Below, one piece after another: positions 27,533-36,690 of a stretch of DNA of 64,000 nt. Source of the stretch: Cyclobacterium salsum (GTDB lineage Bacteria; Bacteroidota; Bacteroidia; Cytophagales; Cyclobacteriaceae); the NCBI RefSeq assembly GCF_010119245.1, contig NZ_WNKG01000003.1:1-64000 (forward strand), given 5' to 3'. Both the position numbers and the translations under genes were made by a program. Position 1 is the first letter of the stretch. Each line of letters starts with the position of its first letter. Below the pieces are notes generated by a model. It was not told the origin of the DNA and did not search any database. It saw only the letters and a list, made by a program, of their open reading frames with translations.

Positions 27533-28248
27533 TCGTCATGTAGTTGTATGTATAATCCAAAGAAATCGCCATAAGGTATTCGCCACTGCTGTACCGGAAA
27601 CCACTTGGGCAGGCCGGTGCAGCTCCATTCGATGGTATAAGATCTTCCTTTTAAGGCTTCCTCGATTAATGCTATTAGTTTTTCAGGGGTATAAAAGGTA
27701 GCCGTCACATAGAAAGGGTTCTTTCCGAAGAGTTGCTGAACTCTGCGCCTTAGTACCTTTGGCGAATTGCGGTTCATCATGCCCATGGCAATGCCATACC
27801 GGGCCACCCTTGCCGCTTCCCGGATAACCCGTACCGGGTCTTGGTAATATTCGAAAGTGGTGATAAAAGCCAGGGCATCAAATGTATTGTCCTTGAAGGG
27901 CATGTGATGGGAATCGGCCATGACCAGATCCCCTTCAAAAAGGTGGATGGCCTGTGAAAGCATCAATGGGGAAATGTCCCCTCCCGAGGCTTCAATGCCG
28001 ATCTCTTTCCACCAGCGGGTAAACCGGGTGGTGCCGCAGCCAAACTCTAGTAGCGTTTGGATCCGCTTGTCTTTGGAGACCAACTGCTCCATTACCTTTT
28101 TTTGCCAGATTTCGGCCCGCTTGTACCGGCCTTCGTACCAAAGTTCGTAGGTATCGGTATGTTTCCGGTTAAAAAACCATTCCGGCCGGTTTTGCCAGTT
28201 TTGCTGTTGTTGGGGGATCAGTTCTCCTCCTGCCTTTTTTATTTCCAT
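27529..28248 (-). CDS. Class I SAM-dependent methyltransferase
   Basis: 239 aa from the ATG at 28246-28248; a TTG 14 codons upstream opens the frame earlier but the ATG gives the better start. SAM-binding motif I is LLEFGCGTTRFTRWW (about 66-80), motif II GGDISPLMLSQA, motif III DSHHMPFKDNTFDALAFITTFEYYQDP, the UbiE/Methyltransf_11 pattern. The C-terminus (FYTPEKLIALIEEAL) is also usual for this group. First gene of the operon that ends with the Trm112-like protein, which makes a methyltransferase-activator pairing plausible. Substrate unknown. Confidence 0.85.
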   Translation of the reverse strand: MEIKKAGGELIPQQQQNWQNRPEWFFNRKHTDTYELWYEGRYKRAEIWQKKVMEQLVSKDKRIQTLLEFGCGTTRFTRWWKEIGIEASGGDISPLMLSQAIHLFEGDLVMADSHHMPFKDNTFDALAFITTFEYYQDPVRVIREAARVARYGIAMGMMNRNSPKVLRRRVQQLFGKNPFYVTATFYTPEKLIALIEEALKGRSYTIEWSCTGLPKWFPVQQWRIPYGDFFGLYIQLHDE

Positions 28249-28582
28249 AGTTGCATTAACATAAAAATTCCATCCGATTGGACTGGCCAAAGGAATGGAG
28301 CGGCAACTAACACGATGGAAATTTGGCTGGCTAGCATCCCTACGTTGGCATTATCCAAATCAGGTTTCGGGTTTGATCTCAGCCTGACATTCATCAAGCA
28401 CCCCGTGCGATTATTTCAATAGTCAAAAGTATTCAATTTATCCGGTGAAGCAAATAATTGGCTTTTTTTTAACAAATGACTCCTTCTTTTTTGATTCACC
28501 CAAAAAACATGGCTCTACAATTTTTTATCTTTTCAGAAAATACTTATTATTCCTAAAGCATTGAAAAGAAACCCCTTAACCC
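28249..28582. other. Divergent intergenic region
   Basis: About 330 bp between the methyltransferase and the flavin oxidase genes. It becomes AT-rich toward the oxidase start (28430-28560) and presumably holds both promoters. No defined motif or repeat seen. Confidence 0.35.
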
Positions 28583-30499
28583 ATGACTGTTGTATCGAAA
28601 TTTCTTACTTGGAAAAAAGGAAATGCCCATGTTTCCTGGGCACTATTACGCCTGGTGACCCAGGTAGTTTTCAACCGGGACAATGTACCCAAACACATCG
28701 AAATCCTTGATGATACCCTGACCAATCACTGCTCCCGGCAAAAACGAAGTCGCTGGGTAAGAACGATCAATTTTCTGGTCACCCCGCGCGTTGTGCGGAG
28801 GTTGATAGAGAATAGGCTGAACAAAAACATGGCAACGCACGAGCGGGTGGTGCTATCCCTGGATAAAGAATTGACCCAGGAGGACATCTTTTCAAAAGAT
28901 AAAAAAGTTCGGCAAAAATGGGGTAATTGGTACGGCAACCATTTTTCCGAACCCCTGCGGTTTTTTGTACCAGGCAACGGCGAATACGAGCATTTTTCGC
29001 CTAAAAATGAAGCTTGCACCGGATACGATTACCAGGGGCTGGAAGAAGTGGTGGAATTGGTTAAGCTGGCTGAAAAAAACGACAAAAAAATCCGGGCCGT
29101 AGGTTCAGGCCATGCGCTGACAGCCGTGGCGCAATGCGAGGATTACCTGGTTTGCACCCAGCACATGAACATGACCCAACGGCCTGCCGAGGACTGTATT
29201 AAGGAGGCGTACCGGGTTGGCTTTGAAGTGACGGTTAATTACGAAAACAAGAAACGCAAGGAAAGGCATTTCCTGTTTGAAACCGGGGGCGGAACCAAAA
29301 TCAGGCATTTGATCCAGGCACTGACCTATCATGGGTTTGCCCTGATCAATCAGGGCGGATCCAGCATCCAATCCATTTCCGGTGCCATTGCTACCTCCAC
29401 CCACGGATCAGGAATCGGTATTGGTCCGGTTTCAGCATTTGTAAAATCCATCACCGTGGTCGGAAAAGGAGGGAAGGTCTTTCGCGTAGAACCTACCGAT
29501 GGGGTCACCGACCCGGAGCTATTCGCCAAGGATAAAATGGCTATCAAACACAAAATAACCCTGATTCAGGACGACGAGAAATTCAATGCGGTCATGGTGG
29601 GCATCGGCTCGGTGGGCATTATTTTTTCCATGATCCTGGAGGCCCAGCCGGAATACCGGCTTATGGAAGAACGAATCATGCGAAATTGGGAGGATGTCAA
29701 AGCGGAAATGCAACAGGATATGTATCGATATATTAATGCCCACAGGCATTTTGAGGTACTGATCAACCCTTACCGGGACATGGAAGCGGGAACGGAAGAA
29801 GAGCGAAAACGAAAATGCCTGGTAACCACCCGGAATTACAGCCAGCAGCAACACGAAAAGCACCATGCGGGAAGGGAGCGGAATTACATTTCTACTTTTA
29901 TATCAGGCATTGCCATTTCAGGAAGACTTTCTCCCTGGGTGTTTAATAAGAACCATTTATCGATCCCCCGGATGACGAACAACTCCATAAAAAGACTGGT
30001 GGACCATACCGGAGATGAGGGGGGAGGCTTCGAAGACCTGGCGAGAAACGTTCTGGATCAGGGCCTGGGAGAACTGAAGTTCTATGGGTATGCCATCGAG
30101 TTTGGATTTCCCCTGGACAAGGTTTTTGAGGCAGTAAACCTGATTATTCGGGTTTGTGAGGAGTCTCAGCGCTACGATCACCTGCTGGCCGCTCCGTTTT
30201 CCCTGCGTTTTGTAAAACAATGTCCGGCGCATTTGTCCATGATGCAGCAGTCTGATATGTGCATGATTGAGTTGGTAAGCGTCAAAGGGGTTACGGGCAG
30301 TCTGCCATTGTTCATGCGACTGGAGCGGGAGCTACTCGCTGCGGGCGCCATACCGCATTGGGGGCTATCGGTAGAACCCTGGCACCGGGAAATGGTAGAA
30401 AAAGCCTTTCCCGGATTCAACGACTGGGAAAAAGAACAGGAGTTTTTTGGAGGGGCCACCTTCCGAAATGCTTTTCTGGAGCGGATCAAACAATCGTAA
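28583..30499 (+). CDS. FAD-dependent oxidase of the aldonolactone oxidase (ALO/GULO-like) type
   Basis: 638 aa. An N-terminal extension of about 130 residues without a recognised domain precedes an FAD-binding PCMH domain: IRAVGSGHALTAVA (about 170-183), GGGTKIRHLIQAL, and NQGGSSIQSISGAIATSTHG (about 256-274). The D-arabinono-lactone-oxidase-like C-terminal half has KFYGYAIEFGFPLDKVFEAV and ends with HWGLSVEPWHREMVEKAFPGFNDWEKEQ. Relatives oxidise aldonolactones or sugar alcohols using O2 and release H2O2. There is no signal peptide. It faces, tail to tail, an operon encoding a DyP peroxidase and a catalase-related protein, which could dispose of peroxide (inference). Length is well above the roughly 420-480 aa of typical ALO proteins. 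Confidence 0.8.
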   Translation: MTVVSKFLTWKKGNAHVSWALLRLVTQVVFNRDNVPKHIEILDDTLTNHCSRQKRSRWVRTINFLVTPRVVRRLIENRLNKNMATHERVVLSLDKELTQEDIFSKDKKVRQKWGNWYGNHFSEPLRFFVPGNGEYEHFSPKNEACTGYDYQGLEEVVELVKLAEKNDKKIRAVGSGHALTAVAQCEDYLVCTQHMNMTQRPAEDCIKEAYRVGFEVTVNYENKKRKERHFLFETGGGTKIRHLIQALTYHGFALINQGGSSIQSISGAIATSTHGSGIGIGPVSAFVKSITVVGKGGKVFRVEPTDGVTDPELFAKDKMAIKHKITLIQDDEKFNAVMVGIGSVGIIFSMILEAQPEYRLMEERIMRNWEDVKAEMQQDMYRYINAHRHFEVLINPYRDMEAGTEEERKRKCLVTTRNYSQQQHEKHHAGRERNYISTFISGIAISGRLSPWVFNKNHLSIPRMTNNSIKRLVDHTGDEGGGFEDLARNVLDQGLGELKFYGYAIEFGFPLDKVFEAVNLIIRVCEESQRYDHLLAAPFSLRFVKQCPAHLSMMQQSDMCMIELVSVKGVTGSLPLFMRLERELLAAGAIPHWGLSVEPWHREMVEKAFPGFNDWEKEQEFFGGATFRNAFLERIKQS

Positions 30500-30596
30500 C
30501 GGTCAGGGATTAGTTCACGTTCGGATTTACAGTATCCAAAACCCTTGCCTTCACTTTCACTATTCAATATATTGATTTATTGATAGTTACGTAACA

Positions 30597-30860
30597 AAAT
30601 CCCCCTTGTCAAGGGGGAATTGTAACCGGTTGGGATTACTGAATTCATAAACCTTGCCGTCATTCAGCCCAACTACATCACGCAATTTCAGCAAAAAATT
30701 TCCATTTCAGCAAATCCCCCTTTTCCAAAGGGGGTTGGGGGATTTAGGGACGGAAATCACAGAAAATTACAATCTCAAAAACGGAATGACTCGAAAAAAT
30801 CCCCCTTGCCCTCCGCCGCGGAGGGAATTGTAACCGTTTGGGATTACTGAATTCATAAAC
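30597..30860. repeat. Paired dispersed repeat with AATCCCCC inverted-repeat cores
   Basis: 30597-30652 and 30794-30860 share AATCCCCCTTG, then after a variable few bases GAATTGTAACC(G)GTTTGGGATTACTGAATTCATAAAC. In the first, CCCCCTTGTCAAGGGGG is a perfect hairpin; in the second the arm is interrupted by CCTCCGCCGCGGAGG. A further CCCCCTTTTCCAAAGGGGG lies at 30717-30735. The second copy ends exactly at the last base of the catalase-related gene's TAG. Confidence 0.7.
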
Positions 30861-31813
30861 TACCTATTCCGGAAAGCCGCCAATTCTTTGTAAACCCTTC
30901 TTCTGGCCCGGTTGATGCCGCCGACCGGCGCATGGTCTGCCAGTCCTATCCAGGGTGAAAATTCCATTTTTTCTCCCAGAGCGTTCCTTTCGGGAGTATC
31001 AAATTCCTGTACGGGAAGGGTTAAGGTGGCCAAGGGGATCAAATCTGCTTTCCAGGCCTTTGACGTATTTTCCAGGGGATGTTGGTCTTCATTTTTATGA
31101 AGTTGAATGGAAAGGGTGAACGCATGAATTTTCCTCTTGCAGTCTTCCACCAGTTGCTCTTTTAGAAAGGAATCTGATTTTTCTTTTTCCAGGGTGTAAC
31201 CGAGAGAGGGATCATGAGGGCTTAAGACAAATTTGACAAATGAATCCGGGCCAAAGCGAAAAGCTCCTCCGGAAAAATAGGTTTGGGAAAGCAGGTTTTC
31301 GTGTTTGGCCGAATATTTCAGGGTAAGGTAGATGCTCCGCCAATGTTTTGGGTGGATCGCAAATCGTAGTTGTTCCCAAAAACCAAATAAGACGGCTCGA
31401 ATGGCTTTTCGATACAACCGAATGTTCCAGGCCGAAAGAATGGGGCTGGTTGTTAATAAAAAGTTTTGGGTAGGCACCCCAATCGGGTCTTCTTCCAGCA
31501 TTTCTCCATCCACATCGAGTACCTTGATGGCCAGCCCTCTCCCGGATGCTGGTTTGTCGGATTGTACTTTGGGGGGCGCATTGGACAAGCGAATCCAGGC
31601 TTCATAACGTTTGGTTTCCTTGAATAATCCCTTCCGGAGGGCTTCGGGGATATCTGGCTTTATGGTTAAGCTCCCTTTCAGCAAGCCATGCATTTTAGGA
31701 TGAAAATTTCTCCGGATGGAACCCTGGGGATATTCCTTTTTGAGGAATTCTTTCATATCCCCCAACAAATCCTGAATGTCTTTTTCTTCTTCGGGTGTAT
31801 AGAAATCAGTCAT
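30860..31813 (-). CDS. Catalase-related heme protein
   Basis: 317 aa, shorter than true catalases (about 480 or more). Catalase-core traces: RRNFHPKMHGLLKGSLTI near the N-terminus, where His38 or His42 would match the distal-histidine segment; then YEAWIRLSNA, SGRGLAIKVLDVDGE and EDPIGVPTQNFLLTT. The C-terminal FSPWIGLADHAPVGGINRARRRVY matches catalase-family tails. This is the catalase-family/SrpA-like group, usually peroxidases or peroxide-linked oxygenases rather than fast catalases. The start overlaps the DyP gene's end by 8 bp, so the two are coupled. No signal peptide; cytoplasmic. Confidence 0.78.
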   Translation of the reverse strand: MTDFYTPEEEKDIQDLLGDMKEFLKKEYPQGSIRRNFHPKMHGLLKGSLTIKPDIPEALRKGLFKETKRYEAWIRLSNAPPKVQSDKPASGRGLAIKVLDVDGEMLEEDPIGVPTQNFLLTTSPILSAWNIRLYRKAIRAVLFGFWEQLRFAIHPKHWRSIYLTLKYSAKHENLLSQTYFSGGAFRFGPDSFVKFVLSPHDPSLGYTLEKEKSDSFLKEQLVEDCKRKIHAFTLSIQLHKNEDQHPLENTSKAWKADLIPLATLTLPVQEFDTPERNALGEKMEFSPWIGLADHAPVGGINRARRRVYKELAAFRNR

Positions 31814-33218
31814 TTTCAGTCAGGTATTGCAGTGCCCGGATTCCGGGAAAGAAGAAATAGGCCCCGCCTTTGATATGCGTAAAATTAGGTAAACTCCTGT
31901 GTATTTTCCTTACCGGATATTCCGGAATGCTGAACGAATCCGTCTTTCGGCGTTCGTTTTGATAGTGATTGCCGATAATGGGATCCGCATCGTTTTCCAA
32001 TCCTCCGAATTTATGAAAGTTCACCCAGTTGTTTTGGACAAATTCAAATTGCCTCCGGATATCGGTGACCAGGCAGATAAAATGCAGGCCTCTTTCTTTC
32101 CCGTCATCGGGCTTTTGCATGATTATTTCCGGATCTAGTTCCGGCGTTAGTGGAGGTCCGTAGGGTCTGCCCTTTCGTAGCATCCGGTGTTTGGCAGCCA
32201 TTTCCCGGGAATCTTTTCTACTTTTCTCGGTGACCAGGTGATCCCGGGGATTGGTACGGCGTATATGAGCACCAATGGGACATTTCAATCCCGCTTTATC
32301 CTGCTCCCAGTATTCAAAGTCATTGGTATCAGACTGGGAAGGGTCCGGCTGGAACGGGCAAAGGGTCAATGGGGAACCGTCTGGCCATCGGCCGACCATT
32401 TTACTGGCCAGACCAATCGCTGCGGATGGGTCGGTGCTGTTGGCTTTCATATACTCCCAAAAAATGGGTACATGTTGTTTCATCTGCCTGAACACGAGGT
32501 AGCAGCCATTTTTTCCCAGGTCCTTCAGGTTAGAATCATCCCGGTGTTCAGGAAGCCTGTTGTTGGGGTCCAACTGCGGCGGAACCGTCGGCGAGGGGGC
32601 AAGTTCATCGTAGAGATTATCGTACCCCATGATAAACTCTCCGGCGGGAAAGGTGGTGTCCGGATCCTGGGGCGGTTGGGATAGCAATTCCCGGATGATG
32701 GGTCTGGAGATATCATCCCGAAACCCAAAATGTTCTTTTTGGCCTTGCAGCAGGCCGGTGGGTAGCGCGTGCAGTTCTGTGACGCCTTTCGCATTCGAAA
32801 GCTGCCGAATGCCGGCCAGGGTTTCGTTCAATTGATTTTCATCCTTTCCGTAAACCAGCAGGAGAAAATGCAAGGGTTCGTTTCCCCAATCCCAATGTGG
32901 GGGGGCATTTTCGCCGGTATCGCCCAGAACGAATTGCCGCTGCAATTCAGCCATGCCTTCCTTAAACTCCCGGCAAAAGCTATCCAGCACGGGGGCTGGG
33001 AGCTCCAAAAAGGCCAATCCCTCGTAGGTAAACGCCAGGTGCAAGGCTTCATTTTCAGGCTTTTCTGAGGCTGGGGTGATTTTTGGGATAAGTTGCCGGA
33101 TAAATTCCAGTGTTTCTTCGCGCTGGCTTCCAGTATACAGCAGGTATTTGGCACTAGGCAGGTTCCCGTATCCGCGAACCAACAAGCCTTGAATGTCTTC
33201 TTTTTCCAGTTTACTCAT
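31806..33218 (-). CDS. DyP-type heme peroxidase family protein
   Basis: 470 aa from the ATG at 33216-33218, two nucleotides after the upstream gene's TGA. The first half has a ferredoxin-like module with PLHFLLLVYGKDENQL and the DyP motif HFGFRDDISRP (the GxxDG-like loop, here GFRDD; the catalytic Asp is preserved at about 168-169). The second half has FPAGEFIMGY and the heme-ligand region CPIGAHIRRTNPRD, with proximal His at about 318 and the conserved Arg after it. No twin-arginine or Sec signal. It uses H2O2 to oxidise bulky substrates; the natural substrate is unknown. Middle gene of a three-gene operon with the catalase-related protein. Confidence 0.88.
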   Translation of the reverse strand: MSKLEKEDIQGLLVRGYGNLPSAKYLLYTGSQREETLEFIRQLIPKITPASEKPENEALHLAFTYEGLAFLELPAPVLDSFCREFKEGMAELQRQFVLGDTGENAPPHWDWGNEPLHFLLLVYGKDENQLNETLAGIRQLSNAKGVTELHALPTGLLQGQKEHFGFRDDISRPIIRELLSQPPQDPDTTFPAGEFIMGYDNLYDELAPSPTVPPQLDPNNRLPEHRDDSNLKDLGKNGCYLVFRQMKQHVPIFWEYMKANSTDPSAAIGLASKMVGRWPDGSPLTLCPFQPDPSQSDTNDFEYWEQDKAGLKCPIGAHIRRTNPRDHLVTEKSRKDSREMAAKHRMLRKGRPYGPPLTPELDPEIIMQKPDDGKERGLHFICLVTDIRRQFEFVQNNWVNFHKFGGLENDADPIIGNHYQNERRKTDSFSIPEYPVRKIHRSLPNFTHIKGGAYFFFPGIRALQYLTEND

Positions 33219-33220
33219 GG

Positions 33221-34540
33221 TCAAATGGTTAACAGCCAGTCTTTGATGGCCGGATCATCCATCTTTTTGAAAAGCCCCTCTCGGAAAGCCCTGTTTCGTT
33301 TCAGGTTTTCCACACTCAAATTTCGATTATGGCTGTACCAAAACTGGGTGATTTTTTGATGGGCGCGGACACCTTTCATGTATTCGCTTCGGTGATTGTA
33401 TTGCTTGTGCACCAACCAGCGGGTCGCCGGGAAACCAAAAGCGTGGCTAAATATTACGGCCATGTTCATGGACCTCCGTTCACTATCTACAAAATCATGC
33501 GCATAGGCTTCGGATAAATTATCAAAATTGGCGATAAAAACGAGTCGTTTGCCTTTATCCATTTGTAGCCATCGGGCGGTATGCACGGTGGGGATGTAGG
33601 CAAAATAGGCCACCAAGCCGACCAACTTCAGGGTAAGGGCCAGAAAAACCCTTCGGACCCAGCCTTTTTTCAAAGGGGCGATGACAGTCATTTCGTTAAT
33701 TACCGGGTTGGTTTCCAAGGCTACAATCTCCCGCACTTTTTCATCGGAAAGTTCAGGCGAGGGTTCGTGGGGATTGTTTTCATTAAGCCGAAGCAATAAA
33801 AAAAGGGCACCTGTTACCAGCAGGAAGGCAGGGAAGATCCAGGCCAGCCACCTGAAAAGCAAGGCATCAGTAAATAGCAAGGCAATCAGGGATACGATGG
33901 AAGCAAGCATCATCAGCCCAAAGGCGGCCAGAGGCCAAAGCATCTGAACTTTGTTTTGGCTACTAAAAGGAATACCGCCTGAGGCCCAATGTAGTTTGGG
34001 ATGGCTGGAGACGAAGGATTCGATGGCTTTCTTGACGGCAGTGGGTTCACTGGCCGGGCCCAATGATTCCTGTTTTTGCATGTAGGAGAGCACCTCGGAT
34101 TTCAACTGGGCTTCCTGATCCACTTCAGCAGTGCTGATGAATTTGAAACCCGAATAAAAAGTATTGGGAATGCTTTTCTGATTTAAAAATTGAACTAATT
34201 TTTCTTCGCTGGGTTCCCCGGAAGGAAATTCAACACTTTGACTAAATACTTGTCTGAGTTGGGGGGCTAAAAAAGCGGCCAATTCTTTGAGGTGCCGGGA
34301 TTTGCTTCCGACGTAACTGGTCAGCAATAGTATTCGTGCCGGCAGGGTTTCCTGGTCTTGATAAAGCTGAGTGGGCAGGGTAAGCCAGCTGATAAAGAAG
34401 GTGCCAGGTAAGGATTTTTGGTATTTTTCCTGATAGAGGCGGAGGTCTTTCCGGTATTCCGACAGCAGCCCGTTTACATAGGGAATTTTTTGTTCGTCCA
34501 GCGTGACGGTAACGGTAAGGCCTTTGTGTACTGTGGACAT
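33221..34540 (-). CDS. Unrecognised membrane protein of the DyP/catalase operon
   Basis: 439 aa from the ATG at 34538-34540; a GTG two codons upstream is possible. I do not recognise the family. An N-terminal soluble part (1-195) contains beta-alpha stretches such as TFFISWLTLP and RILLLTSYVGS. Two close transmembrane helices (about 200-223 and 229-251) and a third near 296-318 follow. A C-terminal soluble domain (325-439) contains RLVFIANFDNLSEAYAHDFVDS and a His/aromatic-rich tail (WLVHKQYNHRSEYM, FWYSHNRNL). The two soluble parts could be ferredoxin-like modules related to the DyP fold, but this is a guess. First gene of the operon. Confidence 0.7.
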   Translation of the reverse strand: MSTVHKGLTVTVTLDEQKIPYVNGLLSEYRKDLRLYQEKYQKSLPGTFFISWLTLPTQLYQDQETLPARILLLTSYVGSKSRHLKELAAFLAPQLRQVFSQSVEFPSGEPSEEKLVQFLNQKSIPNTFYSGFKFISTAEVDQEAQLKSEVLSYMQKQESLGPASEPTAVKKAIESFVSSHPKLHWASGGIPFSSQNKVQMLWPLAAFGLMMLASIVSLIALLFTDALLFRWLAWIFPAFLLVTGALFLLLRLNENNPHEPSPELSDEKVREIVALETNPVINEMTVIAPLKKGWVRRVFLALTLKLVGLVAYFAYIPTVHTARWLQMDKGKRLVFIANFDNLSEAYAHDFVDSERRSMNMAVIFSHAFGFPATRWLVHKQYNHRSEYMKGVRAHQKITQFWYSHNRNLSVENLKRNRAFREGLFKKMDDPAIKDWLLTI

Positions 34541-34707
34541 ACGCACGAAACTATTTTTTATCCAATATATAAAATTAAAATTAGGTTTTGAAATTCAGCG
34601 CTGCAAAAATCTTTGTTGATACGGGAAATTTTTCCATGAATATTTCTTTATATAAAAATCAAAGGTTGTTGCACCCATAAATCCAGTAGCAATGTTCCCT
34701 GGAAAAA

Positions 34708-34741
34708 CGAAGTGAATTTCACTTTCGGGCGGGTTTTTTGA
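34708..34741 (+). terminator. Terminator-like hairpin upstream of the sulfatase gene
   Basis: CGAAGTGAA pairs with TTCACTTTCG (one bulge), followed by GGCGGGTTTTTTGATTTTTG. It lies about 75 bp before the sulfatase ATG, so it could be a leader attenuator or simply a boundary. Confidence 0.35.
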
Positions 34742-34812
34742 TTTTTGTTACCTAAAACCATTAAATTTCATTTAATTTATAGTATTCGCAAGTAAACCAA
34801 TCGAAACCCAAA

Positions 34813-36687
34813 ATGAAGTATCTTATCTACTGCCTCTTTCTGTTGTGCCTGATATCCTGTCAATCTTCCAGGGAAGAATTACCACCGCCCAATATCTTAT
34901 GGATAACCAGTGAGGACAATAGCCCCTTTGCCGGATGTTACGGAGATGAATTTGCCACCACGCCGAACATGGATGCCTTGGCCGCAGAGGGTTTTTTATA
35001 CACCCATGCCTACGCAAACCTACCCGTTTGTGCACCTGCCCGAAACACCATTTTAACCGGAGTCTATGCCAATTCGGGTGGACACCAACACATGCGTAGC
35101 TACTACGATAAATCAGGTGAAATTGGATTTTATCCCCGAATGATGCGAGAGGCAGGGTATTATACCACCAACAATTCCAAGGAGGATTACAACATCAATC
35201 CAGAGCAAAACGAGAATATCTGGGATGAATCCAGTAATAAGGCCCACTACAAAAACAGGCCCGAAGGGAAGCCTTTTTTCGCCGTTTTTAATACCACCAT
35301 TTCCCACGAAAGTTCCATTCATAACTCCATTCCTACAGCGGAGCTGCGGCACAAGCCCGAGGACGTGAACCTGCCTCCCTACCATCCGGACACTCCCGAA
35401 ATGCGACACGATTGGGCACAGTATTACGACAAAATAGAGGACATGGACCAAAAAATCGGCGAGCTGCTGCAGGAACTTGAAGACAGCGGAGAAGCAGAAA
35501 ACACCATCGTTTTCTATTATGGCGACCATGGAGGGGTACTTGCCAGAAGCAAAAGATACGTGTACGAGACCGGAACCCGGGTACCATTTATTGTAAGAAT
35601 TCCTGAAAAGTACCGACACTTGTATCCCGCCGAAAAACCTGGGACCCATGTAAACCGAATGATAAGCTTTGTGGATCTGGTGCCTACCCTGCTTAGTCTC
35701 GTTGGTCAGGAGATTCCGGATTATTTGCAGGGCAAGGCATTTTTGGGAGAGCAGAAAACGGAAGATCCGGAATATGCTTTTATGTTGCGTGGCAGAATGG
35801 ACGAGCGATACGATATGAGTCGATCGGCACGAGACGCTAAGTACCGGTACATACGCAATTACATGCCTTACCGGGTGTACGGTCAGTTTTTGGAATACCT
35901 CTGGAGGGCTCCTTCCATTCAATCCTGGGAAGCGGCCTACAAAGCCGGAGAGTGTAATGAAACTCAGTCCAGATTCTGGAATACCAAGCCTGCCGAGGAA
36001 TTATACGATACCGAAAACGACCCCTGGGAGGTAAATAACCTGGCCGATGATCCGGAATACAAAGAAGTACTGGAGCGCATGCGGGCGGCAACCAAAGAAT
36101 GGATGCTGGAAATCAAAGATACCGGCTTTATCCCCGAGGCGGAGTTAATCGACCGTACGGAAGGTACCACCGCCTATGATTACATGAGGGATTCCGGCAT
36201 TGATCTCAATGCCCTGATAGATGGTGCCAATCTGGCTTCCAACCCCAGAAAGGGTGATATTTCGTTCCTGGAAGAGATGCTAAACGAGGAGGAAGCAGCT
36301 AGCCGCTATTGGGGAGCGACAGGATTGTTGATACTGGGCGAGGAGGCAGAAGAAGCCGCAGAATCACTTCGAAATGCCCTCTCAGATTCTTCTCCCAATG
36401 TAAAAGTGGTGGCGGCAGAAGCCATGTACCATTTAGGGTATACTGAAGAGGCCCTGAAGGCCTTGTACGAAGTCCTCGAAACACCCAATTCGTTTGCCCG
36501 GACGCATGCCCTTAATGCGATCGATAGTATAGAAGATAGTGCCGAATCCACCCAACAGGCCGTTCTGGATATGATCGGTATGGTGGGGGAGTTTAACCGG
36601 AGTCATTATGACCTCAGAGCGGCCAAAGGGCTTTTGACTAAATGGGACGTGGACCCCATGGATCATGGCTACGATATGAATTGGTAA
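34813..36687 (+). CDS. Sulfatase (formylglycine-dependent, lipoprotein) with HEAT-like C-terminus
   Basis: 624 aa. Lipoprotein signal with LISC (Cys16). Type I sulfatase fold: NILWITSEDNSPFAGCYGDE at the N-terminus (metal-binding acidic cluster), the formylglycine motif VCAPARNTILTG with Cys73 as the residue converted to formylglycine, and FYYGDHGGVLARSKRYVYETGTRVPFI. The sequence resembles the N-sulfoglucosamine-sulfohydrolase-like subgroup. After the sulfatase core (about residue 455) there is an alpha-helical HEAT/armadillo-like tail with repeated AAESLRNALSDSSPNVKVVAAEAM-type helices. It starts a plus-strand cluster with the phosphoesterase (3 bp later) and GH78 genes, and acts in the periplasm or at the surface. 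Confidence 0.9.
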   Translation: MKYLIYCLFLLCLISCQSSREELPPPNILWITSEDNSPFAGCYGDEFATTPNMDALAAEGFLYTHAYANLPVCAPARNTILTGVYANSGGHQHMRSYYDKSGEIGFYPRMMREAGYYTTNNSKEDYNINPEQNENIWDESSNKAHYKNRPEGKPFFAVFNTTISHESSIHNSIPTAELRHKPEDVNLPPYHPDTPEMRHDWAQYYDKIEDMDQKIGELLQELEDSGEAENTIVFYYGDHGGVLARSKRYVYETGTRVPFIVRIPEKYRHLYPAEKPGTHVNRMISFVDLVPTLLSLVGQEIPDYLQGKAFLGEQKTEDPEYAFMLRGRMDERYDMSRSARDAKYRYIRNYMPYRVYGQFLEYLWRAPSIQSWEAAYKAGECNETQSRFWNTKPAEELYDTENDPWEVNNLADDPEYKEVLERMRAATKEWMLEIKDTGFIPEAELIDRTEGTTAYDYMRDSGIDLNALIDGANLASNPRKGDISFLEEMLNEEEAASRYWGATGLLILGEEAEEAAESLRNALSDSSPNVKVVAAEAMYHLGYTEEALKALYEVLETPNSFARTHALNAIDSIEDSAESTQQAVLDMIGMVGEFNRSHYDLRAAKGLLTKWDVDPMDHGYDMNW

Positions 36688-36690
36688 GGA

